Shown here in pieces: positions 54,287 through 63,954 of a DNA stretch of 64,000 bases. The stretch lies in NCBI RefSeq assembly GCF_001742745.1, contig NZ_MJAK01000011.1, positions 35,562 to 99,561 of the forward strand. The letters are read 5' to 3'. Position 1 is the stretch's first letter, and the number at the start of each line of letters is the position of its first letter. Made by a program: the position numbers and the translations under genes. The notes under the pieces were generated by a model. The model worked only from the letters and a program-made list of their open reading frames with translations, did no database searches and was not told the origin of the DNA. The DNA comes from Curtobacterium sp. ER1/6 (GTDB lineage Bacteria > Actinomycetota > Actinomycetes > Actinomycetales > Microbacteriaceae).

Positions 54287-54381
54287 CCCCCACGTACACT
54301 CGTCGAGTCCCCGGGCCGCCCACAGAGGCCCAGGACCCGTGGCAGGACGTCTCGACCCGTCTCCTGCCTGGATCGGAGACG

Positions 54382-55452
54382 ATGACGAACGGATGGGGTC
54401 CACCCCTCCGCCCCACCCAGGCGGAGACGGGGGACGAGACGCCGGAGACACCGCCCTTGACGCAGACCGGTTCCGCCGCGGACGCCCCGACGCCCGCAGC
54501 CCCGACGCCCGCCCTCTCGACGGCCGCAACTCGCGCGAACACGGCGGACGCCACCGCCGCGCCGCTCACCCGACGAGCAGCCCGCGAGGCCTCGACGCCG
54601 GTCCGCCGCGTCACCCCGGTCCGCGACGCCCCGCTGCCCGGCGGACGCCGTGCGGCGCAGGCCGCCCGCGCCGCCGAGACCGCCAAGGCGAGCAGCGCGG
54701 CCCGCAAGCGTCGCTTCCTCGCCCCGGTGGTGCTCACCGTGGCCGCCGGCATGTTCGGCACCGTCGCCGTCGCCCCGGCCTTCGCGGCGACGCAGCAGAC
54801 CGGGACCGACGCCGCGACCGCACAGCGCCAGGTCCGCGCCGCCGAGGCGCAGCAGTTCTCGGTCTCCGACGCCGTCGCCCTCGCCGGGACCTCGCGTGAC
54901 GGCTTCGGTGCCACCGCGCAGTCGACGCTCGACGCCGAGGCAGCGCAGCAGGCCGCCGCGAAGGCAGCGCAGCAGGCAGCGGCGAAGCAGGCCTCGGACG
55001 CGGCCGCCACCCAGGCCGCGCGCGCCCAGACCGCGAAGCAGTACTCGTCGTACAGCGGCCCGAGCGCCGACGAGATCGCCACGTCGGCCACCGCCGCGAA
55101 CACCCCGTTCTCGCTCCCGGCGGTCGTCGCGACCGCGAAGCAGTACATCGGCACCCCGTACGTCTTCGGCGGCGCCGACCCGTCCGGCTTCGACTGCTCC
55201 GGCTACGTCATGTACGTGTACGCGCAGTACGGCATCAGCCTCGCGCACTCCGTGCCGCTGCAGGACCAGGCCGGCACCACGATCCCCGAGTCCGAGGCGC
55301 AGCCCGGCGACGTCGTCATCTTCAACAACGAGGCGCACGACGGCTTCTACATGGGCAACGGCATGATCATGGACGCGCCGAAGCCCGGCGGTGCCGTCTC
55401 GATCCGCCCGATCTGGACGAGCGACTACCACATCGTCCGCTTCGGCATCTGA
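54382..55452 (+). CDS. NlpC/P60 family cell-wall hydrolase
   Basis: A 356-residue exported peptidoglycan endopeptidase. A long Ala/Pro/Thr-rich, basic N-terminus (about 1-110) precedes a signal/anchor helix (111-135, FLAPVVLTVAAGMFGTVAVA then PAFA). An Ala/Gln-rich helical linker (about 145-225) leads to the NlpC/P60 domain (about 245-356): TAKQYIGTPYVFGGADPSGF, DCSGYVMYVYAQYGISLAHS with catalytic Cys272, and EAHDGFYMGNGMIMDAPKPG with His319. It cleaves peptide cross-links of the wall. The leader is about 75 nt, with an inverted repeat and TACACT promoter box upstream. Confidence 0.91.
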   Translation: MTNGWGPPLRPTQAETGDETPETPPLTQTGSAADAPTPAAPTPALSTAATRANTADATAAPLTRRAAREASTPVRRVTPVRDAPLPGGRRAAQAARAAETAKASSAARKRRFLAPVVLTVAAGMFGTVAVAPAFAATQQTGTDAATAQRQVRAAEAQQFSVSDAVALAGTSRDGFGATAQSTLDAEAAQQAAAKAAQQAAAKQASDAAATQAARAQTAKQYSSYSGPSADEIATSATAANTPFSLPAVVATAKQYIGTPYVFGGADPSGFDCSGYVMYVYAQYGISLAHSVPLQDQAGTTIPESEAQPGDVVIFNNEAHDGFYMGNGMIMDAPKPGGAVSIRPIWTSDYHIVRFGI

Positions 55453-55507
55453 CGCCAGCGCGCGCACTACGTCGGACGGCCCTCGTGTCGTTCCCGTGAA
55501 CACTCCC

Positions 55508-55545
55508 GGAAACCGGCCCGCACACCCTCGTGCTGGGCCGGTTCC
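55508..55545 (+). terminator. Terminator after NlpC/P60 gene
   Basis: GGAAACCGGCCCGCAC pairs with GTGCTGGGCCGGTTCC apart from a bulge/mismatch, around a 6-nt loop, 56 nt after the stop codon. Confidence 0.68.
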
Positions 55546-55598
55546 TGACGTAGCCTGGTCCCGCACCGGTCCGATCCGGCCCGAACACGGGAGACCTC

Positions 55599-55694
55599 AT
55601 GTCAGCGTTCCGCACGACCCGCACCACGGGTCGGCGCGCGCTCGTGGACATACGGTCGACCGCCCCCTGCGTGCACCATCACGCCCCTGTCTGA
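55599..55694 (+). CDS. Candidate leader peptide, 31 aa, Cys/His-containing
   Basis: ATG at 55599 with GGGAG just upstream (CGGGAGACCTC) opens a 31-codon frame. The basic N-terminus MSAFRTTRTTGRR is followed by ALVDIRSTAPCVHHHAPV and a stop. The arrangement Arg-Arg-x-x-Val-Asp-x-Arg near a Cys resembles the small leader peptides that precede sulfur-metabolism genes in Actinobacteria (the class with a VDL-R motif and terminal Cys). A TAGCCT -10 box at 55551-55556 would give a short leader. A hairpin begins 3 nt after the stop. The next gene is an HNH nuclease, an unexpected target, so function is open. Confidence 0.5.
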   Translation: MSAFRTTRTTGRRALVDIRSTAPCVHHHAPV

Positions 55695-55696
55695 CG

Positions 55697-55724
55697 AGAG
55701 CACTGCCCATCCGGGTGGTGCTCT
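55697..55724 (+). promoter_or_regulatory. Attenuator-like hairpin after leader ORF
   Basis: AGAGCAC (55697-55703) pairs with GTGCTCT (55718-55724), with a weaker inner CCC/GGG pairing. It begins 3 nt after the leader stop codon, so a ribosome stalled on the Cys-His codons or the stop could alter its folding. Confidence 0.45.
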
Positions 55725-55830
55725 TCGTGGTTCCGGGCGTGGTCGCAGACCGCGGTCCCCTGTCGGCGACGCTCGGCCCGACGCACCCGCAGCGCCTGGA
55801 AGCCGTCCAGGCACCGTCGGAAGGGAACCC

Positions 55831-56325
55831 ATGCGCACTCTCGTCCTCAACGCCGGTTACGAGCCCCTCGCGGTGATCTCGGACCGACGGGCCCTCGTGC
55901 TGGTCATGAACCAGAAGGCCGCCATCGTCGCCGCCGACGCCGACCACCCGGTCACTGGGTCGACGACGAGCTTCGACCGACCGTCCGTCATCATCCTCAC
56001 CCGGTACGTCCGCATCCCCCACGCGCGGCTCGTGCCCGTCTCGCGCCGCGGCGTCCTGCGGCGTGACGGCAACCACTGCGCCTACTGCGGTCGGCACGCA
56101 ACCACGATCGACCACGTGCAGCCGCGGTCGCGGGGCGGTCAGGACTCGTGGGAGAACCTCGTCGCCTGCTGCCTGGCGTGCAACAACACCAAGGGCGACC
56201 GCACGCCGCAGGAGATGGGGTGGCGCCTCCGGTTCCGGCCGAAGGCACCGCACGGGGCGTCCTGGGTCGTGCGCGGGATCGAGCGTCCGCAGTCGGAGTG
56301 GGACGAGTACCTGGTGGCCGCGTAG
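55831..56325 (+). CDS. HNH endonuclease family protein
   Basis: A 164-residue protein. The N-terminal half starts MRTLVLNAGYEPLAVISDRR and continues with ALVLVMNQKAAIVAADADHP, a pattern found in many actinobacterial HNH proteins. The HNH domain (about 75-135) has VLRRDGNHCAYCGRHATTID, HVQPRSRGGQDSWENLVACC and LACNNTKGDRTPQEMGW: two CxxC zinc pairs, the DH of the HNH core and the Asn. It probably cuts or nicks DNA with a divalent metal; no methylase or phage partner is adjacent. GGAAGGGAACCC precedes the ATG. It follows a candidate leader peptide and hairpin. Confidence 0.9.
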   Translation: MRTLVLNAGYEPLAVISDRRALVLVMNQKAAIVAADADHPVTGSTTSFDRPSVIILTRYVRIPHARLVPVSRRGVLRRDGNHCAYCGRHATTIDHVQPRSRGGQDSWENLVACCLACNNTKGDRTPQEMGWRLRFRPKAPHGASWVVRGIERPQSEWDEYLVAA

Positions 56326-56342
56326 CGGTCAGCCGCGCCGAG

Positions 56343-56388
56343 ACGGACGGGAGGCGCGTGGCGGGGTCGCCACGCGCCTCCCGTCCGT
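56343..56388. terminator. Repeated-type hairpin after HNH gene
   Basis: A perfect 21-bp stem (56343-56363 with 56368-56388) and GGGT loop begin 17 nt after the HNH stop. The arm is ACGGACGGGAGGCGCGTGGCG: the same base as the other family members but with a different, compensated tip. Confidence 0.92.
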
Positions 56389-56401
56389 CCGTGGTCGCGC
56401 T

Positions 56402-56449
56402 GGTGCTGGTGCTGGTGCTGGTGCTGATGCCGGTGCCGGTGCCGGTGGG
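56402..56449. repeat. Hexanucleotide tandem repeat
   Basis: Eight six-base units: four GGTGCT, then GATGCC, two GGTGCC and GGTGGG. It lies between the HNH hairpin and the promoter of the epoxide hydrolase gene. Slippage here would not affect a reading frame that I recognise. The rest of the gap up to 56591 shows only the TAGCGT promoter box. Confidence 0.9.
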
Positions 56450-56591
56450 CGCTGGGCGCTGCTGCCGGGTGGTTCCGGGCGTACCGGGGCGGATCGGGCG
56501 TACCCGGTCGTCCCGGACCACCAGGTACGCCCGTTCCCGCCTCCCATCGCAACCGTCGTGGGAAGGAACGGGCGGGCGTAGCGTGCACGGC

Positions 56592-57707
56592 ATGAGCGAG
56601 ACGCCGGTGATCGACGACGCCACCATCGAGGACCTCCGCACCCGGCTCCGTGCCACGCGCTGGCCGGACGCACCCGCCGGCACCGGGTGGTCGCTCGGCG
56701 TCGACGTGGCCGAGCTCCGACCGCTCGTCGAGTACTGGGCCGACGGCTTCGACTTCGACGCGCACCGGGCGGCGCTGGCGGCACTGCCCTCGCGCCGAGT
56801 GGTCGTCGACGGGATCGGCGTGCACGTGCTCCACGCCCGGGCCGACACCGAGGACCCGCTGCCCCTGCTGCTGGCGCACGGCTGGCCGGACTCGGGGTGG
56901 CGGTACCGGAAGGTGCTGCCGGTGCTCGTCGCTGCCGGTTTCGACGTCGTCGTGCCGGACATGCCCGGGTACGGGTTCTCGGACGCGCCGCCGCGGGTGC
57001 TCGACGCCCGCGAGGTCGCCGGCATGTGGGCCACGCTCATGACCGACCTCGGGTACGAGCGGTTCGTCGTGTCCGGCGGGGACATCGGCACACACGTCGC
57101 CCGGTACCTCGCGCTCGACCACCCCGACCGGGTCGTCGCCGTGCACCGGATCGACGGCGGTCTGGCCTGGCCGGGGCTCGACGAGACCGAGCTGTCGCCC
57201 GCGGAGCGCTCGTTCGTGCGCGCGACGGAGCAGTGGCGCACGGCGGAGGGCGCGTACGCGATGATGCACCGCACGAAGCCCCAGACCGCCGCGGTCGGCC
57301 TCACGGACTCGCCGGCCGGGCTCGCGGCGTGGATCGTCGAGAAGCTCCGGTCGTGGAGCGACTGCGACGGGGACCTCTGGTCGGTCTACACGCGGGACGA
57401 GGTCCTGGCGCTGCTGACCGAGTACTGGGCGACGGCGACGATCGGCTCGTCGATGCGCATGTACCACGCGAACGCCGCGATCCCCGCCGCGCAGCTGAGT
57501 CGGCGGGTGGAGGTGCCGTCCGGCTTCTCGGTGTTCCCGGGCGACATCGTCCGGGCGCCGCGGGAGTGGCTCGAGCGCACGACGAACCTCGTGTACCACC
57601 GGGAACTCGACCGGGGCGGGCACTTCGCACCGTTCGAGGTGCCGGAGCTGTACGTCGAGGAGCTCCGCACGTTCCTCGAGCCGTACCGCGGGGCGATCCG
57701 CCGCTAG
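56592..57707 (+). CDS. Epoxide hydrolase
   Basis: A 371-residue alpha/beta-hydrolase of the EHN (microsomal-type epoxide hydrolase) group. The N-terminal EHN domain (about 1-95) has TIEDLRTRLRATRWPDAPAG and VEYWADGFDFDAHRAALAAL. The core has LPLLLAHGWPDSGWRYRKVL (oxyanion HGWP), VPDMPGYGFSDAPP, the nucleophile Asp in FVVSGGDIGTHVARYLALDH and catalytic His in RGGHFAPFEVPELYVEELRT. Lid tyrosines may be those in LLTEYWATATIGSSMRMYHA. It opens epoxides to diols. TAGCGT (56579-56584) ends 7 nt before the ATG, a leaderless arrangement. Confidence 0.92.
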   Translation: MSETPVIDDATIEDLRTRLRATRWPDAPAGTGWSLGVDVAELRPLVEYWADGFDFDAHRAALAALPSRRVVVDGIGVHVLHARADTEDPLPLLLAHGWPDSGWRYRKVLPVLVAAGFDVVVPDMPGYGFSDAPPRVLDAREVAGMWATLMTDLGYERFVVSGGDIGTHVARYLALDHPDRVVAVHRIDGGLAWPGLDETELSPAERSFVRATEQWRTAEGAYAMMHRTKPQTAAVGLTDSPAGLAAWIVEKLRSWSDCDGDLWSVYTRDEVLALLTEYWATATIGSSMRMYHANAAIPAAQLSRRVEVPSGFSVFPGDIVRAPREWLERTTNLVYHRELDRGGHFAPFEVPELYVEELRTFLEPYRGAIRR

Positions 57708-57720
57708 AGTGGACGGGCCA

Positions 57721-59317
<1,597 letters not shown>

Positions 59318-59325
59318 CCCGCACC

Positions 59326-59379
59326 GCAGACGGACGGGAGGCGCGGTGCCAGCCGGCACCGCGCCTCCCGTCCGTCTGC
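59326..59379. terminator. Repeated-type hairpin after argG
   Basis: A perfect 25-bp stem (59326-59350 with 59355-59379) and AGCC loop carrying the shared arm ACGGGAGGCGCGGTGCC, located between convergent argG and the AI-2E transporter gene, 8 nt from each end. Confidence 0.93.
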
Positions 59380-59388
59380 TGTGACCGA

Positions 59389-60525
59389 CTACCGCCGCTC
59401 GGCGGTCTCCGGACGCTTCTGCCGCCACGGCAGGGCCGGCTGGCCCGGCGCGTCCCACACCTGCACGGCACCCCAGGCCGCCGCGAGCAGCGGGACCGAG
59501 ATGATCGCACCGGTGATGCCGGCGAGGACGGTGCCGGCGGTCAGGCCGATGAGGATGACCAGGCCGTGCAGCTTGAGCGTCTTGCCCATCAGGACCGGCT
59601 GCAGCAGGTTGCCCTCGAGCTGGTTCACGAGCACCACGACGCCGACGACGAAGAGTGCGGCGACCGGCCCGTTCGCGACCAACGCGACGAGAGCGGCGAG
59701 GATGCCGGCGGCCGTGGCACCGACGATCGGGATGAAGGCGGTGATGAACACGACGACGGCCAGGGGGAGCGCCAGCGGGACCCCGATGATCGCCAGACCG
59801 ACGCCGATGCCGACCGCGTCCACCGCGGCGACGCTCGCGGTGCCGCGGACGTAGCCGCCGAGGGTCTGCACGACGCGGTCACCCACCCGGCGGGCGCGCT
59901 CGTAGCGGGCGCCGGTGAACGGGCGCAGCAGGAACTCCCAGATCGCCGGGCCGTCCTTGAGGAAGAAGAAGAGCACCACGATCATCAGCACGAGGCCGGT
60001 GAGGAAGTTCGCGGTGGCGGATGCCCCGGCCAGTGCGCCGGAGCCGAACTGCGAGCTGGTCAGGAAGCCCTGGACGCCCTTGACGGCCTCGTCGACCTGC
60101 TGGTCGGAGATCGCGAACGGCAGGTGCGCCACGAAGTCCTGCAGCTGGCCGAAGCCCTCGACGGCGGACTTCTGCAGGTCAGGCCACTGGGAGATCACGG
60201 CGACGACGATGAGCCAGCCGACGAGCCCGAGGACGATCAGCACCCCGACGAGGACGATCAGGGTCGCCAGCACGGACGGCACCTTGTGACGGCGCAGCCA
60301 GGACACCACGGGATGCATGGCCGACGCGATGATGAGCGCGAGGAGCACCGGGATCGTCACGACGCTGAGGGTCGATGCGGCGTAGACGATGCCGATCGCG
60401 ATGACCAGCACGATGATCACCTGCAGGCACCGGGTGGCGAGGCTGCCGAAGCCGTCCGTCCACTTGCGGACGAAGGGTCCCGGGGTGGCGTCGGACGGGG
60501 CGGCGGTGTTGCCGAACAGGGGCAT
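59389..60525 (-). CDS. AI-2E family transporter
   Basis: A 378-residue polytopic membrane protein of the AI-2E/PerM superfamily with about eight helices: paired N-terminal helices (LQVIIVLVIAIGIVYAASTL, VVTIPVLLALIIASAMHPVV), then VLATLIVLVGVLIVLGLVGW, a long amphipathic soluble segment (about 120-165), and a C-terminal set including LPLAVVVFITAFIPIVGATA and VGVVVLVNQLEGNLLQPVLM with the family GNLLQP motif. Members move small molecules or ions; autoinducer-2 export is one example and should not be assumed here. It converges on argG. Confidence 0.9.
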   Translation of the reverse strand: MPLFGNTAAPSDATPGPFVRKWTDGFGSLATRCLQVIIVLVIAIGIVYAASTLSVVTIPVLLALIIASAMHPVVSWLRRHKVPSVLATLIVLVGVLIVLGLVGWLIVVAVISQWPDLQKSAVEGFGQLQDFVAHLPFAISDQQVDEAVKGVQGFLTSSQFGSGALAGASATANFLTGLVLMIVVLFFFLKDGPAIWEFLLRPFTGARYERARRVGDRVVQTLGGYVRGTASVAAVDAVGIGVGLAIIGVPLALPLAVVVFITAFIPIVGATAAGILAALVALVANGPVAALFVVGVVVLVNQLEGNLLQPVLMGKTLKLHGLVILIGLTAGTVLAGITGAIISVPLLAAAWGAVQVWDAPGQPALPWRQKRPETAERR

Positions 60526-60812
60526 GGGGCTCCTCGGTGTCGTGCGGAGCCACCACGCTACCGACGCGGCGGCTCCTCGGGTCGGGCACCGACGGACCCG
60601 TGGAGAGCGCGGTCAGCCGACGGGCGCACGCGGATGCGGTCGCCGGTAAACGCATCGTCGTGGACGCGTGATCCACCCACTCCTACCCTGGAGTCACCGG
60701 GTTCTCCTTCAGGGTCCCGTCGTCACGATGCCCTCGCGGTCTGCGAGGTCTGGCACAGCGGGACGGCCCGGTCGGATCCGGAGTGCGCACCACTCCGACG
60801 GAAGGCTGTCTC

Positions 60813-60923
60813 GTGACCGCCATGCGCTGCACGTGCTCCACGCACCTCGACTTCTCCGCGGGCCAGACCCGTTACCCCGTTTCCTCCCCCTTCGTCGCGA
60901 CCGCGCTGTCGGTGCTCTCGTGA
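60813..60923 (+). CDS. Candidate small protein, 36 aa, with CTC motif
   Basis: GTG at 60813, with GGAAGG 7 nt before it, opens a 36-residue frame that starts VTAMRCTCSTHLDFSAGQTR and ends in ATALSVLS. Nearly every codon ends in G or C, as in real genes here. Its stop overlaps the GTG start of the next small frame (GTGA), which supports translational coupling. The Cys-Thr-Cys pair recurs in the small protein at 61218-61382. Function unknown. Confidence 0.45.
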   Translation: MTAMRCTCSTHLDFSAGQTRYPVSSPFVATALSVLS

Positions 60924-61087
60924 CGCCCCGCTTCGCAGAGGACTGGCATCGGCACGGCCTGCGTTCCCCCGACGAGGTCGCCCAGATGATCGCCGACCGC
61001 GTCGGCGGTACCTCCGACGCCGCGGGCTCGGCGGGCGCCGACCACGACGAACCGTCCTACGCCGACTTCCTCGGCGAGCAGGTCTGA
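60920..61087 (+). CDS. Small hydrophilic protein, 55 aa
   Basis: GTG at 60920 overlaps the preceding small frame's stop. The product is polar and His/Asp-containing: TPRFAEDWHRHGLRSPDEVA, then QMIADRVGG, a short Ala/Gly/Asp linker and DEPSYADFLGEQV. Codon third positions are strongly G/C. No signal or membrane segment and no family I recognise; similar small genes next to nadE may exist in related genomes. Confidence 0.52.
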   Translation: MTPRFAEDWHRHGLRSPDEVAQMIADRVGGTSDAAGSAGADHDEPSYADFLGEQV

Positions 61088-61217
61088 CCGCCGCGCTGCG
61101 GGACCCCCGGACAGGGGTATCGCGGCGCGGTGTGGCCCACGTGGAGAATCTCGGGCAAGGACTCCCAGGAGCCCTCCTCCGCCTCACCAGCGGAGTCCGG
61201 ATCAGGGAGGACCCGAC

Positions 61218-61382
61218 GTGCACGACCACGACACCCATCCGTTCGACCGTCACATCGGACCGCCGCACGTCGAGCGGTTCCGGTTGAGCCGTACCGACGA
61301 GACCCTGCGGGTCGTCTGCACGTGCGCGATCGGGGCGGACCACGACAACACGATCCGGCACGCCGCCCCGACGATCGGCTGA
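61218..61382 (+). CDS. Small His-rich protein with CTC motif, 54 aa
   Basis: GTG at 61218 is preceded by AGGGAGGACC (GGAGG 7 nt upstream). The 54-residue product begins VHDHDTHPFDRHIGPPHVER, continues FRLSRTDETLRVV and has VCTCAIGADHDNTIRHAAPT near the end. The His-rich start and Cys-Thr-Cys could bind a metal. High G/C at third positions supports coding. No family recognised. Confidence 0.55.
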   Translation: MHDHDTHPFDRHIGPPHVERFRLSRTDETLRVVCTCAIGADHDNTIRHAAPTIG

Positions 61383-61472
61383 GGCCGGCCGGACGAGTCG
61401 GCCCGGTGAACGGGAGCCGGGTGCCCGCGGTGAATCCGGGCGCCGGTGGGGACGGCGCGCGATACTGGTCGC

Positions 61473-62300
61473 GTGCGTGAACTCCAAGCCGCCATCGCCG
61501 CGGACCTCGACGTCCAGCCGACCATCGACCCGGAGCAGGAGGTCGCCCGACGCGTCGGGTTCCTCCGTGACTACCTGACCACCACCGGTGCGAAGGGCTA
61601 CGTCCTCGCCGTCAGCGGTGGCCAGGACTCGACGCTCGCCGGGCGCCTCGTGCAGCTCGCCACCGAGTCCCTCCGGGCCGAGGGGCACGACGCCCGCTTC
61701 GTCACCGTACGGATGCCGTACCGGGTGCAGGCGGACGAGGACGACGCGCAGCTCGCCCTGCAGTTCATCGCCGCCGAGCCGGGCATCGTCGTCAACATCG
61801 AGCACGGCGTCGACGGGGTCGTGCAGGACACGGCAGCGTCGGGCGTCGAGCTGAGCGACTTCGTCAAGGGCAACGTCAAGGCGCGGACGCGGATGGTCGC
61901 CCAGTACGCGGTGGCGGGGCAGCTCGGGCTCCTCGTCGTGGGCACGGACCACGCGGCCGAGGCCGTGACGGGCTTCTTCACGAAGTACGGCGACGGCGGC
62001 GTGGACCTCACGCCGCTCACGGGGCTCACGAAGACGCAGGGCCGGCAGCTGCTCGAGCACCTCGGTGCCCCGGCCCGCCTCTACGAGAAGGCACCCACCG
62101 CGGACCTGCTCGACGACCTGCCCGGTCAGACGGACGAGGCCAACCTCGGGCTCACGTACGCGGAGATCGACGCGTACCTGCAGGGGCACGACGTGCCGGA
62201 CGAGGTCGCCGAGGCGATCGAGACGCGCTACCGCGCGACCGAGCACAAGCGTCGCGTCCCCGCGACGCCCTTCGACGACTGGTGGCAGCAGGGCGCGTAG
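61473..62300 (+). CDS. nadE: Ammonia-dependent NAD+ synthetase
   Basis: A 275-residue NH3-dependent NAD synthetase that amidates nicotinic acid adenine dinucleotide. The ATP PP-loop is [20 protein letters not shown] (about 46-65), followed by [40 protein letters not shown] and [20 protein letters not shown], the NaAD-binding and catalytic segments, and [20 protein letters not shown] with KAPTADLLD. There is no N-terminal glutaminase domain, so it uses ammonia. GATACT (61461-61466) ends 6 nt before the GTG start, suggesting a leaderless mRNA. A palindromic hairpin follows. Confidence 0.96.
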   Translation: MRELQAAIAADLDVQPTIDPEQEVARRVGFLRDYLTTTGAKGYVLAVSGGQDSTLAGRLVQLATESLRAEGHDARFVTVRMPYRVQADEDDAQLALQFIAAEPGIVVNIEHGVDGVVQDTAASGVELSDFVKGNVKARTRMVAQYAVAGQLGLLVVGTDHAAEAVTGFFTKYGDGGVDLTPLTGLTKTQGRQLLEHLGAPARLYEKAPTADLLDDLPGQTDEANLGLTYAEIDAYLQGHDVPDEVAEAIETRYRATEHKRRVPATPFDDWWQQGA

Positions 62301-62320
62301 GCACCCGGCGCGACCACCGG

Positions 62321-62364
62321 ACGGGAGGCGCGGTGCAGGTCCGGACCTGCACCGCGCCTCCCGT
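62321..62364. terminator. Repeated-type 44-nt perfect palindrome after nadE
   Basis: ACGGGAGGCGCGGTGCAGGTCC (62321-62342) is immediately followed by its exact reverse complement (62343-62364). It lies 21 nt after the nadE stop. Compared with the other family members the tip is GGTGCAGGTCC, matched by GGACCTGCACC on the other arm. Confidence 0.93.
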
Positions 62365-62505
62365 CGTGTCCGGCGGGGTTCTCCACAGCCCCCGTCCCGG
62401 GGCTGCCGTGGCACCGCGCCGCACTCCTAGGATGGGCGCAACGGAACAACAGATGCGGAATCCCGGTCACGACCGACCGTGGCGGGCCCGCTCGGGGGAA
62501 TCACC

Positions 62506-63954
62506 ATGGAAGTCCTGCTCGCGCTCGGCGCCGTCCCGCTCGTCATCGTGGGGATCGTCGTCCTCGCCGTCATCGTGCTCGTGTACGCCAAGCTCGTCTA
62601 CCGCAACGCCGGGGCGGACGAGGCGCTCATCATCACCGGCAAGCGGTCCCGCAAGGTCAAGAACCCAGACGGCACCGAGACGGTGGAGTCCGGCATCAAG
62701 GTCGTGCTCGGCGCGGGTGTGCTCGTCCGGCCGTTCTTCGAGCGGGTGGCGAAGATCTCGCTGTCCTCGCGGGCGATCGACATCAACGTGAACGCCCAGG
62801 ACTCCCGCGGCGTCACGATCGACGTCGAGGCCGTGGCGCTCGTCAAGGTGGGCGAGGCCGACGCGTCGATCCGCGCGGCGGCGCAGCGCTTCCTCGGGCA
62901 GGAGAAGAAGATCGACGACTTCGCACGGGAGGTCCTCTCCGGATCGCTCCGCGCCTCGATCGGTGCCACCGACGTGTCGACGATCATCCGCAACCGCGAC
63001 CAGCTCACGGTCGCGGTGCTCGACGTTGCGAAGGACGCCCTGCACAGCCAGGGGCTCGACGTCGACTCGTTCGAGATCAAGGGCATCTCCGACCGCAACG
63101 ACTACATCAGCGACCTCGGTCGGGCCGAGCGTGCCCGCGTGCGGCTCGAGGCCGAGAACGCCGAGGCGCAGGCCGACCGCGAGGCACGTGAGGCCCGGGC
63201 CACCGCGGACCAGGCGATCGCCGAGGCCGAGAACACCCTGGCCATCCGTCGTGCCGCGCTGCAGCTCGACGCCGACCGTGCCTCCGCCGAGGCCGCTGCC
63301 GCCGGCCCGCTCGCCCAGGCCCGGGCGTCCCAGGGCGTCGTCGAGCAGGAGCAGATCACCGCGCAGAAGCGAGCCGAGCTCCGTCGTGCCGAGCTCGAGT
63401 CCGAGGTCTCCGCCGTGGCCGAGGCGAACGCGCGGAAGACCCGGGTCGAGGCCGAGGCCGCCGCGGCCGCACAGATCGAGACCGCCCGCGCCCAGGCCGA
63501 GGCCCGCCGCATCTCGGCCGAGGCCGTCGCCGCCGAGGCGCAGGCCGAGGCAGCTGCCCGCAAGCTGGCGGCCGACGCCTCCCGTGCCGAGGGCGAGGCC
63601 GCCGCCGACGCGATCCGCGCCAAGGGTCAGGCCGAGGCCGACGCGACGAAGGCCCAGGCCGACGCACTCGCGCAGCACTCCGAGGCCGTCCTCCGCGTCA
63701 AGGCCATCGAGACGCTGCCGAGCATCGCCCGCGAGCTCGCCGCTCCGATGGGGAACATCGACAAGCTCACCGTGGTGTCCTCGGACGGCGCCGGTGCCCT
63801 GTCCAAGAGCGTCGTGAGCCAGTTCAGCGAGGTGGACGCGCTGCTCGGGACCACAGCGGGGTTCACGCTGAGCGACATCGTCAGGAGCACCACGACCGGC
63901 CAGGCCGCGGCGCGTGCCGTCGTCCGTGAGCAGGAGACGGCCAGCGCGGACTGA
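62506..63954 (+). CDS. SPFH/flotillin-like membrane protein
   Basis: A 482-residue flotillin-type scaffold protein. One N-terminal membrane helix (AVPLVIVGIVVLAVIVLVYA, about 8-27) is followed by the SPFH/PHB domain (about 30-190) with NAGADEALIITGKRSRKVKN, GAGVLVRPFFERVAKISLSS and RSTIG-like NTVDV segments, then a long Ala/Glu/Arg coiled coil (about 200-400, many AEA repeats, e.g. AEAVAAEAQAEAAARKLAAD), and a C-terminal region with VLRVKAIETLPSIARELAAP. Such proteins organise membrane microdomains. GGGGGAAT precedes ATG 62506; a TAGGAT box near 62427 may be its promoter. Confidence 0.9.
   Translation: MEVLLALGAVPLVIVGIVVLAVIVLVYAKLVYRNAGADEALIITGKRSRKVKNPDGTETVESGIKVVLGAGVLVRPFFERVAKISLSSRAIDINVNAQDSRGVTIDVEAVALVKVGEADASIRAAAQRFLGQEKKIDDFAREVLSGSLRASIGATDVSTIIRNRDQLTVAVLDVAKDALHSQGLDVDSFEIKGISDRNDYISDLGRAERARVRLEAENAEAQADREAREARATADQAIAEAENTLAIRRAALQLDADRASAEAAAAGPLAQARASQGVVEQEQITAQKRAELRRAELESEVSAVAEANARKTRVEAEAAAAAQIETARAQAEARRISAEAVAAEAQAEAAARKLAADASRAEGEAAADAIRAKGQAEADATKAQADALAQHSEAVLRVKAIETLPSIARELAAPMGNIDKLTVVSSDGAGALSKSVVSQFSEVDALLGTTAGFTLSDIVRSTTTGQAAARAVVREQETASAD

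Noticed and set aside
54166..54381. c-di-AMP (ydaO-type) riboswitch upstream of the NlpC/P60 gene
   Set aside because: Such riboswitches do precede wall-hydrolase genes in Actinobacteria, but I could not match the conserved core in this leader, which is also short after the likely promoter. A covariance-model search would settle it.
55831..56325. HNH protein as part of a restriction or phage module
   Set aside because: No methyltransferase, terminase, integrase or other phage gene lies nearby; neighbours are ordinary chromosomal genes.
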